Below, piece after piece: positions 15,277-24,352 of a stretch of 64,000 bases of DNA. Each line of letters opens with the position of its first letter. Position 1 is the stretch's first letter. The notes under the pieces are model-generated. The model was not told the origin of the DNA. It did no database searches and worked only from the letters and a program-made list of their open reading frames with translations. The stretch lies in assembly GCF_027667425.1 (NCBI RefSeq), contig NZ_JAQEGR010000007.1, positions 130,921-194,920 on the forward strand. Reading direction: 5' to 3'. Origin of the DNA: Fusicatenibacter saccharivorans. GTDB lineage: Bacteria; Bacillota; Clostridia; Lachnospirales; Lachnospiraceae. A program made the translations under genes and the position numbers.

Positions 15277-16626
15277 ATGAATTATCTGAAGGAACGGGAT
15301 GGTGACCTGTTCTCCAATGCGGATCTGAAACAGCTGATTGTGCCGCTTCTGATTGAACAGCTTCTTGCCATCGCAGTCGGCATGGCGGATTCAATTATGG
15401 TATCCAGTGTCGGCGAGGCGGCGGTGTCGAGTGTGTCGCTGATTGATACGATCTTTATTCTGCTGATCAACATGTTCACCGCGATTGCAACCGGCGGAGC
15501 CGTCGTGTGCGGCCAGTATATCGGAAAGAAGCGGCCGCATAAAGCATGTGAGGCAGCTGACCAGCTTCTGCTGGTGACAACGGCGCTGTCAGTTGTGATC
15601 ATGGCGGCGGTCTATCTTTTAAAGCCGTTTATTCTACATGTTGTGTTTGGAAACATTACGGCAGAGGTAGAAAGAAACTGCAATATTTATCTGATGATCG
15701 TAGCGGCCTCCATTCCGTTTCTGGCGGTTTACAACGGCTGTGCGGCCATTTTCCGTGCGCAGGGTGATTCGAAAACGCCGATGAAAATATCCATCGTCAT
15801 GAACCTGATCAATATTTCGGGAAATGCGCTTCTGGTCTATGCGCTGAAATTCGGCGTGGACGGCGTTGCGATTCCGACGCTGCTTTCACGTATGTACGCG
15901 GCTGCGGCAGCATTTGTTCTCGTACATAATAAGCGGTATCCAGTGCGGTGCTCTTATCCGGTGAAATTAAAACCGGATTTCCATATGCTGAAAAAAATCC
16001 TTGGCATCGGCATTCCGAACGGCCTCGAGAACAGTATGTTCCAGCTCGGCAAAATTATGGTCTTAAGTATGATCACACAGTTCGGAACAGCGTCGATCGC
16101 GGCAAATGCCGTGTCCAACACGATTGCTGTCTTCCAGACACTGCCCGGTATGGCGATCGGAAATGCAGTGCTGACCGTAAGCGCACAGTGCGCGGGAGCG
16201 GGAGACTATGAGCAGGTAAAATACTATGCGAAAAAGCTGCACATCATCATTTATGGCATGATGATCGTCTGCTGTCTCGGTGTCATCGCGGCACTTCCGG
16301 CGGTGCTTCACGTTTACAGTCTGTCTGCGGAGGCAACAGCCATGACGGAAGATATCATCGTTTACCACGGCATCTGCTGTATGATAATCTGGCCAATTGC
16401 CTTCAATCTGCCGAATGTACTCCGCGCGTCCAATGATGTGGCATTTTGCATGATTCTCTCGATTCTTTCCATGTGGATCTGCAGAATCGGCATGAGCTAT
16501 GTGCTCGGTGTGCGTATGGGATTCGGCGTCTTCGGTGTCTGGGTCGCCATGACGATGGACTGGGTTGTTCGTGCCATTTTCTTTGTCCTTCGCTATCGAA
16601 GCGGGAAGTGGCAGCATCAGACGTGA
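15277..16626 (+). CDS. MATE-family efflux transporter (1)
   Basis: This 449-residue polytopic protein has about twelve hydrophobic segments in two similar halves, typical of multidrug and toxic compound extrusion antiporters driven by Na+ or H+. The family-typical PLLIEQLLAIAVGMADSIMV near the N-terminus and the FRAQGDSKTPM loop are visible. The start follows GGAGG in a short leader. Substrate is unknown. It is 29% or less alike by eye to the second MATE protein at 25383, so the two are not a recent duplication. Confidence 0.88.
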   Translation: MNYLKERDGDLFSNADLKQLIVPLLIEQLLAIAVGMADSIMVSSVGEAAVSSVSLIDTIFILLINMFTAIATGGAVVCGQYIGKKRPHKACEAADQLLLVTTALSVVIMAAVYLLKPFILHVVFGNITAEVERNCNIYLMIVAASIPFLAVYNGCAAIFRAQGDSKTPMKISIVMNLINISGNALLVYALKFGVDGVAIPTLLSRMYAAAAAFVLVHNKRYPVRCSYPVKLKPDFHMLKKILGIGIPNGLENSMFQLGKIMVLSMITQFGTASIAANAVSNTIAVFQTLPGMAIGNAVLTVSAQCAGAGDYEQVKYYAKKLHIIIYGMMIVCCLGVIAALPAVLHVYSLSAEATAMTEDIIVYHGICCMIIWPIAFNLPNVLRASNDVAFCMILSILSMWICRIGMSYVLGVRMGFGVFGVWVAMTMDWVVRAIFFVLRYRSGKWQHQT

Positions 16627-16692
16627 TGAAAAATACGGAATGTTTTGGGGAGAGAGAAAGAAAAAACGATACATCTGGAGGAAGTTATTATT

Positions 16693-17733
16693 ATGAAAAA
16701 CGCAAAGAAACTGATTCCCGGAGCGGCGATTGCGCTGGTGATTGCCGTTGCGGCGAAATTCCTGGAAAGCCTGGAGGAGAGCGCCGGCCTGCACTTTATC
16801 GGAGCGTCGGTCATCGCCATGTTTATCGGTATGATTGTGAACGCCTTTTACAAGCCGAACAGCGTGACGGCGCCGGGAATTAAATTTACATCGAAGAAGA
16901 TCCTGAAATTTGCGATTATTCTGCTCGGTGCGAGCCTGAATATCCGCACGGTGCTGACGGTCGGAAGATTTTCCCTGACGGTTATGGTATTTACCCTGGC
17001 AACGTGCTTCGGCCTTGGCGCACTGATCGGAAAAGCAATGGGACTGAACTGGAAGACGAGCAGCCTCATCAACGCCGGCACGGGTATCTGCGGCGGTTCC
17101 GCGATCGCGGCAATCGCGCCGGTCATCGAGGCAACCGATATGGACATTGCCTATGGCCTCTCCGCAACGTTTTTATTTGATACGGTCATGATTGTCGTAT
17201 TCCCGATCCTCGGTCACTGGATGGGCCTTTCGGATGCCGCGTTTGGCCTCTGGGCCGGAACTGCGGTCAACGATACCTCAAGCGTCGTTGCCACCGGTTA
17301 CGCATTCAGCGAGGTTGCCGGTGATTTCGCCACCATGGTAAAACTGACGCGAACCCTCGCCATTATCCCGGCTGTCCTGGCATTCGCCGCAATCAACGTA
17401 CATCTGAAGCGAAAAGCACAGGCAGCAGAAGGAACCGCCGTAAAGGTAAGCATCAAATCCATTTTTCCATGGTTTATCTTAGGCTTTCTCGCCATGTCAG
17501 CACTGACCTCCTTAGGTCTTATCCCGGCAGGCACAGCAGCCGCATTAAAAACCATCAGCAAATTTCTGATGGTGGCCGCCCTTGCGGCCATCGGCCTGAA
17601 CACCGATTTCAAATCCCTCTGCCGCTCCGGCGCAAAGCCGATGCTGCACGGATTCATCATTTCGCTGCTGGTAGTCCTGGTAGCGATTGCAGTCGAATTT
17701 GCGATCGGCATTGCGCCGCATGGGGTACTGTAA
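16693..17733 (+). CDS. yeiH: YeiH-family putative sulfate exporter (UPF0324)
   Basis: This 346-residue membrane protein has about ten hydrophobic segments. The family's conserved blocks are visible: KFAIILLGASL, INAGTGICGGSAIAAIAPV and GTAVNDTSSVVATGYA. YeiH proteins are annotated as sulfate exporters on thin evidence. The real substrate may be another anion. ATG 16693 (MKNAKKLIPG), after TGGAGG, is preferred to the ATG at 16645. It follows the MATE gene and ends at a strong terminator. Confidence 0.85.
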   Translation: MKNAKKLIPGAAIALVIAVAAKFLESLEESAGLHFIGASVIAMFIGMIVNAFYKPNSVTAPGIKFTSKKILKFAIILLGASLNIRTVLTVGRFSLTVMVFTLATCFGLGALIGKAMGLNWKTSSLINAGTGICGGSAIAAIAPVIEATDMDIAYGLSATFLFDTVMIVVFPILGHWMGLSDAAFGLWAGTAVNDTSSVVATGYAFSEVAGDFATMVKLTRTLAIIPAVLAFAAINVHLKRKAQAAEGTAVKVSIKSIFPWFILGFLAMSALTSLGLIPAGTAAALKTISKFLMVAALAAIGLNTDFKSLCRSGAKPMLHGFIISLLVVLVAIAVEFAIGIAPHGVL

Positions 17734-17749
17734 AGAAACAGAGAATTAA

Positions 17750-17786
17750 AAATCCAGGCATCCGTATAGGATGCCTGGATTTTTTA
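17750..17786. terminator. Bidirectional terminator between yeiH and HAD gene
   Basis: AAATCCAGGCATCC pairs with GGATGCCTGGATTT around a five-base loop, with A-run before and T-run after. It serves both convergent genes. Confidence 0.9.
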
Positions 17787-17788
17787 AA

Positions 17789-18604
17789 TCAAAACGGGTT
17801 TGTCGTTTCCTTCAAAAACGTTTTCAAAACCTGCAGCACCCCGTTCTCCCAGTACGGCGGGCAGGTGTGTTTTGCTGAGGCGATGACTTCCGCTCGGGCG
17901 TTGGAGACGGCGTAGCTTTCGCCAGCGTTCTGAAGCATCTCGATGTCGTTCAGGTTGTCGCCGAAGCAGCAGACTTCGTCTGGGGTAAGGCCAAAGTAGT
18001 TCATCAGAAATGAGAGACCGGTCCATTTGCTGACGCCGCGGGCGTTGCAGTCCAACCATTCCTTACCGGCGACAGCGAGTTTTGCCTGATGATTCCACGC
18101 CGGGATGAAATTTGGGGAGCAAAGCTCTTCACAGGAGGTTGGATGGTAGATTGTGAATTTGATAATGTCCTCGTTTTCTACCTTCGATAGATCCGGTACT
18201 TCGCGGACATCGAAGCCGTAGGAGTCGCGGAGCCAGTGAAACATGCGGCTTCCGGCATCTTCGGCGAGGCAGTAGTCCGGGGTGGCGGCAAAGCAGTCGC
18301 AGGACGGAAGTTCGTCGTGTACCATGCGGCACATGGATTTCCAGAGTGCCGTTTCCATCGGATATGTTTTCAGAATCTTTTCCGGTGTGCGCACGACAGT
18401 TCCGCCATCGGAGATGTAGAGCAGGCGGTCCTTGATCGGAGCGAAAAGCTTCTGTTCACTGGAAAACTGGCGGCCGGAACAGACAACAAAATGGATGCCC
18501 TGGTCGACAAGCCTGGAAACAACAGTCATATATTCCGGGTCGATCAGAAGTGTGCCGTCTTTGACGAGCGTTCCATCGACATCGGTTGCAATCAACTTTA
18601 TCAT
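17789..18604 (-). CDS. Cof-type HAD-superfamily phosphatase
   Basis: This 271-residue protein begins MIKLIATDVDGTLVK, containing the HAD motif I DxDGT with the catalytic Asp nucleophile. Motif IV appears as CFGDNLNDIEML near the C-terminus, and the C2-type cap lies between them. Cof-like enzymes dephosphorylate sugar phosphates, flavin or pyridoxal phosphates. The exact substrate is unknown. ATG 18604 after AAGGAGA is preferred over the longer frame starting at 18643. Confidence 0.85.
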   Translation of the reverse strand: MIKLIATDVDGTLVKDGTLLIDPEYMTVVSRLVDQGIHFVVCSGRQFSSEQKLFAPIKDRLLYISDGGTVVRTPEKILKTYPMETALWKSMCRMVHDELPSCDCFAATPDYCLAEDAGSRMFHWLRDSYGFDVREVPDLSKVENEDIIKFTIYHPTSCEELCSPNFIPAWNHQAKLAVAGKEWLDCNARGVSKWTGLSFLMNYFGLTPDEVCCFGDNLNDIEMLQNAGESYAVSNARAEVIASAKHTCPPYWENGVLQVLKTFLKETTNPF

Positions 18605-18645
18605 AATAGAAAATCTCCTTATCTTGTCACAGAAAAAATTCAAAC

Positions 18646-18805
18646 TATAGCAAGACCAGAAAATAACGCAAAAAAGGCAGTGCTGCAGGGCGCGAATTAC
18701 AAGGAACGGATTTGAAGGCGTACCGGGGTACGACGAAAATCCGTGACGCAGTAATTCACGTTCTGCAGTGCTGAATTTTTTGCATTATTTTCTGGGATTG
18801 CTATA
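18646..18805. mobile_element. 160-base inverted-repeat element (MITE-like)
   Basis: Two 55-base arms, 18646-18700 and 18751-18805, are inverted repeats matching at about 45 of 55 positions. Most differences leave G-U pairs in RNA. Further nested pairs, CGGATTT/AAATCCG and CGTACC/GGTACG, fill the centre, so the whole element folds as one rod. The ends read TATAGCAA...TTGCTATA, compatible with TAGCAA termini flanked by a TA target duplication as made by IS630/Tc1-type transposases. No open frame is inside. An RNA role is an alternative. Confidence 0.6.
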
Positions 18806-18870
18806 AACATGATTATATCGTGAATTGCTTCGGGGTGCAAGCCGGAACCGGAGGAACGCAAAACTCCACG

Positions 18871-18900
18871 TTGACGAAACGCGGAAATAAGGCGTAAAAT
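18871..18900 (+). promoter_or_regulatory. Candidate sigma-A promoter for the esterase gene
   Basis: TTGACG and TAAAAT are separated by 18 bases, about 35 bases before the esterase ATG. Confidence 0.5.
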
Positions 18901-18935
18901 AAAGAAAAATATATATCCACAGGGGGATTTTTATT

Positions 18936-19766
18936 ATGGCATTTATTCAGGTAAGCTTCATGTCAAAAACTTTAATGCGCACCGTACCGCTGCAGGTTAT
19001 TCTGCCGGTCGACAAATTTACCTTTGGGCAGCCGGAGCGCGAGGAAAAACCGTTTAAAACGCTGTATTTGCTGCATGGCATTTTTGGGAATGAGACAGAC
19101 TGGGTTCATGGAACCAGAATCCAAAGATGGGCAGAGGAGAAAAACCTTGCCGTTGTCATGCCGGCCGGCGAGAATGCGTTTTATGTGGATCAGCCGTCCA
19201 TCGGTGCCATGCACGGACAGTTTATCGGAGAAGAACTGGTTGAGATTACAAGAAAAATGTTTCCGCTGTCCAGAAAAAGAGAAGACACCTTTATCGGAGG
19301 CCTTTCCATGGGTGGTTTTGGAGCACTCAGAAATGGCCTGAAATATCACGATACCTTCGGGGCTGTGATCTGCCTGTCCGGTGCACTTCATGTGCTGGAA
19401 AATCCGGAAGAGAGCAGAGCGGACAGCTTTGCACATGAAGAAGGTTATTTCGGAAATCTGGTCGAAGCAGCAAAGAGTGACAAAAACCCGGCTGTTCTTA
19501 TCGAGCAGTTAAAGGAAGCACGGAAAAAAGATCCGTCTGTCAATGTGCCGACCGTATTCCAGGCGTGCGGAACAGAGGACGGACTTCTGGAAGTAAACCG
19601 TCTCTACCATAAACGGATGGAAGAGAGCGGCATGGACATTGTCTACTATGAGAGTAAGGGTGGCCATGAATGGGATTTCTGGGATGAGTGGATCAAAAAG
19701 GCACTGGACTGGCTGCCACTTGAGGAAAAGACGGAAGGCCTGAACAGCGGAAACGTAAATGTTTAA
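18936..19766 (+). CDS. Esterase-D/tributyrin-esterase family alpha/beta hydrolase
   Basis: This 276-residue cytosolic serine hydrolase shows the oxyanion loop LLHGIFG (about 50), the nucleophile elbow GLSMGG (about 127), the acid in CGTEDGLL and the catalytic His in GGHEWDFW. The family includes EstA tributyrin esterases and S-formylglutathione hydrolases that cleave short acyl or acetyl esters. The substrate is open. The start follows AGGGGG, and a small conserved gene follows 20 bases later. Confidence 0.88.
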   Translation: MAFIQVSFMSKTLMRTVPLQVILPVDKFTFGQPEREEKPFKTLYLLHGIFGNETDWVHGTRIQRWAEEKNLAVVMPAGENAFYVDQPSIGAMHGQFIGEELVEITRKMFPLSRKREDTFIGGLSMGGFGALRNGLKYHDTFGAVICLSGALHVLENPEESRADSFAHEEGYFGNLVEAAKSDKNPAVLIEQLKEARKKDPSVNVPTVFQACGTEDGLLEVNRLYHKRMEESGMDIVYYESKGGHEWDFWDEWIKKALDWLPLEEKTEGLNSGNVNV

Positions 19767-19786
19767 AGGAAAAAGGGAGACAGGCA

Positions 19787-20059
19787 ATGCCAGAAACGAG
19801 AAATGACGAATTGTACCGTGCGTTAAAACACAACGGTTACCCGGACGACTTCTGCCGGGAAATTGCATACCGCCAGATGAACACGGACTTTACCGCCACG
19901 CGGATGCTCGGCTATCTCTACCGCGTCACAAGCCCGCGCGCCGAGGACGTTGTCGATGAGATGCTGGCTATTTTGAGTGACCGCAAAGCATGGATTGAGA
20001 AAAAACAGTCTGAGGAAGCCCAGGCGGCAATCAGCAGAATGTACCGGGAAGGTCTGTAA
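19787..20059 (+). CDS. Small conserved protein of unknown function
   Basis: 90 residues, helical and charged, beginning MPETRNDELYRALKHNGYP. No catalytic motif or membrane segment is visible. The ATG follows AGGGAGA at normal spacing and codon use matches its neighbours, so it appears genuine. It is probably co-transcribed with the esterase upstream. Confidence 0.7.
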   Translation: MPETRNDELYRALKHNGYPDDFCREIAYRQMNTDFTATRMLGYLYRVTSPRAEDVVDEMLAILSDRKAWIEKKQSEEAQAAISRMYREGL

Positions 20060-20100
20060 CCTGTGCGGGCGTTTATGCAGAAAAAGCGGAAGGAACGGGC

Positions 20101-20129
20101 TTGCATTCTTTTCCGGTTTCTGCTACAAT
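20101..20129 (+). promoter_or_regulatory. Sigma-A promoter for the proS T-box leader
   Basis: TTGCAT and TACAAT are separated by 17 bases. Transcription would start near 20136, the expected 5' end of the T-box leader. Confidence 0.6.
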
Positions 20130-20135
20130 CAGTGC

Positions 20136-20467
20136 AGTGAAAAAGCGACGAAAAGAAACAGTAGCGACAGAGCGCATTCAGAGAGAAAGCGGCAGGTGAA
20201 AGCTTTTTGCAGAATCTATCGTGAACCGGTCTTGGAGCTGTGCACCGAAGAGAAGAAAATCCATCAGGGAAAATTTATTTCGTAGGCTGCACCGGGATCT
20301 CCCGTTACAGAGAAGGTACAGAGAGCAGAGATCACGCGTATTACAAAATACAAAAATCGTGGGGTACAAATGCTTTGTGTCAGAGTGCAGGAGTTTTCCT
20401 GAATTTAGGTGGTACCGCGGATAAAAAAATTCGCCCTAAACTGCAGCTTGCGGTTTAGGGCTTTTTT
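20136..20467 (+). promoter_or_regulatory. T-box riboswitch controlling proS
   Basis: The conserved T-box AGGTGGTACCGCGG (20407-20420) is followed by a terminator, GCCCTAAAC (20433-20441) with GTTTAGGGC (20453-20461) and TTTTTT. Stem I lies upstream. A candidate proline specifier CCG (20226-20228) follows GTGAA. Uncharged tRNA-Pro should bind, favour the antiterminator and allow transcription of the prolyl-tRNA synthetase gene. The specifier assignment is tentative. Confidence 0.85.
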
Positions 20468-20482
20468 CTGTTTGAAAACGAA

Positions 20483-20518
20483 GCATCTAACTCGTTACTT
20501 CAGTGATGAGTTAGATGC
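20483..20518 (+). repeat. Perfect hairpin between T-box terminator and proS
   Basis: GCATCTAACTC pairs perfectly with GAGTTAGATGC across a 14-base loop. No T-run follows, so it is unlikely to be a terminator. It lies in the proS 5' untranslated region and may stabilise or process the mRNA. Confidence 0.7.
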
Positions 20519-20621
20519 GTAAAATGTTGACTAAAAGCTTAAAATCGGACAGGCTGGAATGTTCTCGCGTCTGGAAGACTTCAGATGTTGAAAACCCAAA
20601 GAATAAGGAGGAAATCAGAAA

Positions 20622-22325
20622 ATGAAACTTGAAAAATTAGTAGGAGAGCGCTTCAAAGAAAGACCTGCTGACTGTGTCATCGACAGCCATGCTATTATGG
20701 TAAAAGGCGGATACATCAAATATATGGCAAACGGAATCTATTCTTCCTATCTGCCGCTGCGCCGCATTGTGCGCAAAATCGAGCAGATCCTGCGCGAGGA
20801 GATGGACAAAATCGACGGCCAGGAAGTGCAGTTCCCGGTTGTCATGCCGGCTTCTCTGTGGGATGAGTCCGGCCGTTACGATAGCATCGGCGATGAACTG
20901 CTGCGTTTCACCGACCGCAACAATGCCAAAATGGTACTCGGCATGACCCACGAGGAGGCAGCCGTACACCTTGTACGCGAGTATGCACAGAGCTACACCA
21001 AATATCCGTTTATGATCTATCAGATCCAGACAAAATTCCGTGATGAGGCCCGTCCGAGAGCCGGACTGATCCGTGTGCGTGAGTTTACGATGAAGGATGC
21101 TTACTCCTTCCATACCAGCCAGGAAGATCTGGAGCAGTATTACGAGAAATGCCACGCAGCATACGAGCGCATCTTCGAGCGTGTCGGCGTGCCGGAGGTG
21201 GTATCTGTCAAATCCGATTCCGGTATGATGGGCGGAAACATCTCCCATGAGTTCATGCTTCTGACTCCGGTCGGAGAGGATTCCATCGTTCTGTGTGATT
21301 CCTGCGATTACAGAGCCAACATGGAGGCAGCTGAGAACATTTCCGATATCGCAAGAGACGCAGAATCCGCTGCACTCGAAAAGGTTTATACACCGAACGT
21401 CCACACCATTGAAGACGTCTGCAATTTCTTCGGAGACGAGACAAAGAACTCCTGCAAAGCCGTTGTTTATCAGCAGAATGTTGATGATAAATACGTTGTC
21501 CTTTTCATCCGCGGTGATCTCGAAGTCAACGAGACGAAGCTGGTCAACTTCCTCGGCGAGCAGGTTCACGCAGCCGTGATCACCGAAGAATGCGGACTGA
21601 ACGCAGGCTATATCGGACCTGTGAACCTGAAGGTGAACGGAGATGCCGTTGTTCTCTATGATAAATCCCTCGAGGGAAGAAACAACCTTTCCTGCGGAGC
21701 CAACGAGGCAGAGCATCATTACAAAGGACTCGACATGGAGCGCGACGTTCCGAATGCCGAGTATCACGATTTTGCAAAAATCCAGGAGGGCGGCATCTGC
21801 CCGAAATGCGGCAAAAAGACCGTGAAGATTTCCAGGGGTATCGAGGTCGGAAATATCTTCCAGCTTGGAACCAAATATACAAAATCCATGAATATGACCT
21901 ATGTCGATGCAAACGGCGAGAGCAAGACCCCGATCATGGGATGCTACGGTATCGGTGTCGGCCGTCTGGCAGCATCGGTCTGCGAGGCACATCACGATGA
22001 GTACGGCCCGATCTGGCCGAAAGCTATCGCTCCGTGGCAGGTACACCTCTGTGCGGTCCGCGTCGATGACGAGGAAGTAAGAGCATACGCGGACAAGCTG
22101 TACGAGGATCTGCAGAACGCAGGCATCGAAGTGATCTACGACGACAGAAGCGTCAGAGCCGGCGTAATGTTTGCCGATGCCGACCTGCTCGGCATTCCGC
22201 TTCGCATCATCGTAAGCCCGAAAAATATGAAACAGGGCGTTGTCGAGGTTGCATCCCGCGATAAGACTCTGAAAACACAGATTCTGCTGGAAAATGTGAT
22301 GGAAGAGATTAAACAGTATCTGTAA
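20622..22325 (+). CDS. proS: Prolyl-tRNA synthetase (bacterial type with editing domain)
   Basis: This 567-residue class II synthetase charges tRNA-Pro. Motif 2 lies in FRDEARPRAGLIRVREFTMK, motif 3 in GCYGIGVGRLAASVCE, and the bacterial INS editing domain occupies about residues 225-400 between them. The C-terminal anticodon-binding domain contains DDRSVRAGVMFADADL. Length is normal for the ProS type 1 form. The ATG follows AAGGAGG. Expression is set by the T-box leader. The stop shares a base with a possible start of the NUDIX frame (TAATG), so the two genes are probably one transcript. Confidence 0.96.
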   Translation: MKLEKLVGERFKERPADCVIDSHAIMVKGGYIKYMANGIYSSYLPLRRIVRKIEQILREEMDKIDGQEVQFPVVMPASLWDESGRYDSIGDELLRFTDRNNAKMVLGMTHEEAAVHLVREYAQSYTKYPFMIYQIQTKFRDEARPRAGLIRVREFTMKDAYSFHTSQEDLEQYYEKCHAAYERIFERVGVPEVVSVKSDSGMMGGNISHEFMLLTPVGEDSIVLCDSCDYRANMEAAENISDIARDAESAALEKVYTPNVHTIEDVCNFFGDETKNSCKAVVYQQNVDDKYVVLFIRGDLEVNETKLVNFLGEQVHAAVITEECGLNAGYIGPVNLKVNGDAVVLYDKSLEGRNNLSCGANEAEHHYKGLDMERDVPNAEYHDFAKIQEGGICPKCGKKTVKISRGIEVGNIFQLGTKYTKSMNMTYVDANGESKTPIMGCYGIGVGRLAASVCEAHHDEYGPIWPKAIAPWQVHLCAVRVDDEEVRAYADKLYEDLQNAGIEVIYDDRSVRAGVMFADADLLGIPLRIIVSPKNMKQGVVEVASRDKTLKTQILLENVMEEIKQYL

Positions 22326-22399
22326 TGATTCAGAACCATGCGAAAGGGAAGAAAAATCGCGATGGGGTTCGGAAGAAGTTCGACAGGAGAAAACACGAT

Positions 22400-22903
22400 A
22401 TGGAACTCTGGGATATCTATGATGAAAACAAACAGCCGACCGGCCGCACGATGAAGCGGAATGACTGGCATATGAAGCCGGACGAGTTTCACCTGACGGT
22501 GCTCGGCGTAATCGCAAGACCGGACGGAACCTTCCTTATCACAAAACGTGTCATGACGAAAGCCTGGGCACCGGGCTGGTGGGAGGTTTCCGGCGGCGCG
22601 GCACAGGCAGGAGAGAGCTCTTGGGAGGCCGTGCGCCGTGAGGTCAGAGAGGAAACCGGACTCGATGTGAGCAAGGCTGACGGCGGTTATCTCTTTACCT
22701 ACCGGCGCATCAACCCGGATGAGAGAGACAATTACTTTGTCGATGTCTATCGCTTCGTGATGGATGTCAAAGACGAAGATCTCCATCTTCAGGAGGAAGA
22801 AACAGACGGCTACCGTTTTGCTACGTTGGACGAAATCAAAGGGTACGCCGCAGAAGGTAAATTCCTGCATTACGACAGCATCCGCCAGGCATTTGAACTG
22901 TAA
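22400..22903 (+). CDS. NUDIX hydrolase (YfcD/IDI-like)
   Basis: This 167-residue protein has the NUDIX box G-x5-E-x7-REVREETGLDV at about residues 66-88. It hydrolyses a nucleoside diphosphate linked to some group X, or could be related to isopentenyl-diphosphate isomerase-like NUDIX proteins. The start MELWDIYDENKQ follows ACAGGAGAAA. A longer frame from ATG 22325 overlaps the proS stop codon and would add 25 basic residues that look non-domain. The substrate cannot be called. Confidence 0.85.
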   Translation: MELWDIYDENKQPTGRTMKRNDWHMKPDEFHLTVLGVIARPDGTFLITKRVMTKAWAPGWWEVSGGAAQAGESSWEAVRREVREETGLDVSKADGGYLFTYRRINPDERDNYFVDVYRFVMDVKDEDLHLQEEETDGYRFATLDEIKGYAAEGKFLHYDSIRQAFEL

Positions 22904-22920
22904 CAGAGAAATAAGATAAT

Positions 22921-22978
22921 AAAAACGCGTTCCCGCCGGAAACCACAGGGGTTTCCGAAAACGGGAACGCGTTTTTGT
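22921..22978. terminator. Bidirectional terminator after the NUDIX gene
   Basis: AAAAACGCGTTCCCG (22921-22935) pairs with CGGGAACGCGTTTTT (22962-22976) around an inner GGAAACC/GGTTTCC hairpin. Both flanks suit convergent transcription. Confidence 0.9.
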
Positions 22979-23053
22979 AATTTACAGGATTCTTTCTTGC
23001 CGTAGGCATGCCTGAAAAGGGCTTTTCGTAAGCGCGTAAGCGGTTCCTTGCGG

Positions 23054-24352
23054 TTAATCGCGATTGAACACTTCGCGGTTGAGCGCCTTTTCCTGATGGC
23101 TGACAATCGTTGTGCAGACAGCATCGCCTGTGATGTTGACGGCGGTACGCAGCATATCGAGAATACGGTCGATACCCATGATAAGAGCGATACCCTCCGT
23201 TGGCAGTCCGACGGAATTCAGTACCATAGCCAGGGTAACAAGTCCGACGCTTGGGATACCGGCGGTACCGATGGAAGCCAGTGTTGCGGTAACAACAACC
23301 GTTGCGAGGTTTGCCGGGGTCAGATGAATACCGTACGCCTCTGCGATGAAGATGACAGCGACACCCTGCATAATGGAGGTACCATCCATGTTGATGGTTG
23401 CGCCGAGCGGAATGGTGAACGAAGAAATCTGCTTCGAGACACCCATCTTTTTGTTCAGTGTATCAATCGACATCGGGATTGTCGCGTTGGAGGTTGCGGT
23501 GGAAAATGCAAATCCCATAACCGGAAGGAATTTCTTCACGAATTTAATCGGATTCAGCCGTGTGAATACGAACAGAAGAACCTGATAAATGACGAAGCAC
23601 TGCAGTGCCAGCGCCAGTGTTACATTTCCCATGTATTTCAGCATCGGTGCGAACGCAGAAAAGCCGACCGTTGCAAAGGTACGTGCAATCAGACAGAAAA
23701 CGCCGACCGGGGCCACCTTCATGACCGTCATGGTCATTTCCATCATGACATCGTTAAACTGGCTGATAAAGTTGGAAACGACCGAAGCGCGGTTTCCGAG
23801 CTTTGCCAGCATTACGCCGACAAACAGGGCGAATACGATGATGGGAAGCATATCGCCGTTTGCCATGGAACCAATCGGGTTCTTCGGGATGATGTTGAGC
23901 AGTGTATCCACCAGGCTGACGCTGGAATCTGCTGCTGTCGAGGACAGGTCGGCTTTCTGAACCGCACTCATGTTAAGTCCGAGACCCGGGTGAATGAGCA
24001 GGGCGGTTCCAAGTGCGATGCAGACGGCAAGTGCTGTGGTAACAAGGTAAAAGCCGATCGTTTTTACGCCGACCTTTCCGAGGGTTTTGCTGTCTCCGAT
24101 GGACATACTTCCGCAGACGAGGGAGCAGAAGACAAGCGGTACGACAAGCATCTGCATCAGGCGGATAAAGCCCTGTCCGATGACATACAGCACACCTTCT
24201 ACGATGACGGTGTCCTTGATATAGCTGGACGGGATCCAATAGTGAATCACCACGCCGAGCAGCGCACCGGCCAGCAGGGCAATAAAAATCTGGGTGGAAA
24301 GCCCGGGCTTCTTTTTTGACTTTTCCGTTGTTTCTTTTCTGTTTCGGACCAT
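23054..24352 (-). CDS. Dicarboxylate/amino acid:cation symporter (DAACS family, 1)
   Basis: This 432-residue membrane protein has about eight transmembrane segments and two hairpin loops. Family blocks are visible: the Ser-rich hairpin ending STATSNATIP (HP1), the Na+/substrate site NMDGTS in IPLGATINMDGTSI, and the HP2 region IGTAGIPSVG. Such carriers import glutamate, aspartate or C4-dicarboxylates with Na+ or H+. The ATG overlaps the stop of the RmlD-like gene by one base (TAATG), so the two are translationally coupled, an odd functional pairing. Confidence 0.9.
   Translation of the reverse strand: MVRNRKETTEKSKKKPGLSTQIFIALLAGALLGVVIHYWIPSSYIKDTVIVEGVLYVIGQGFIRLMQMLVVPLVFCSLVCGSMSIGDSKTLGKVGVKTIGFYLVTTALAVCIALGTALLIHPGLGLNMSAVQKADLSSTAADSSVSLVDTLLNIIPKNPIGSMANGDMLPIIVFALFVGVMLAKLGNRASVVSNFISQFNDVMMEMTMTVMKVAPVGVFCLIARTFATVGFSAFAPMLKYMGNVTLALALQCFVIYQVLLFVFTRLNPIKFVKKFLPVMGFAFSTATSNATIPMSIDTLNKKMGVSKQISSFTIPLGATINMDGTSIMQGVAVIFIAEAYGIHLTPANLATVVVTATLASIGTAGIPSVGLVTLAMVLNSVGLPTEGIALIMGIDRILDMLRTAVNITGDAVCTTIVSHQEKALNREVFNRD

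Noticed and set aside
20637..22517. A 626-codon open frame on the minus strand opposite proS
   Set aside because: It mirrors proS codons, has low-complexity His/Val-rich residues and no ribosome site. It is a shadow of the real gene.
23048..24319. A 423-codon plus-strand frame opposite the symporter
   Set aside because: Residue composition (Asp/His/Cys/Gly-rich) and lack of start signals mark it as an antisense shadow of a clear membrane protein gene.
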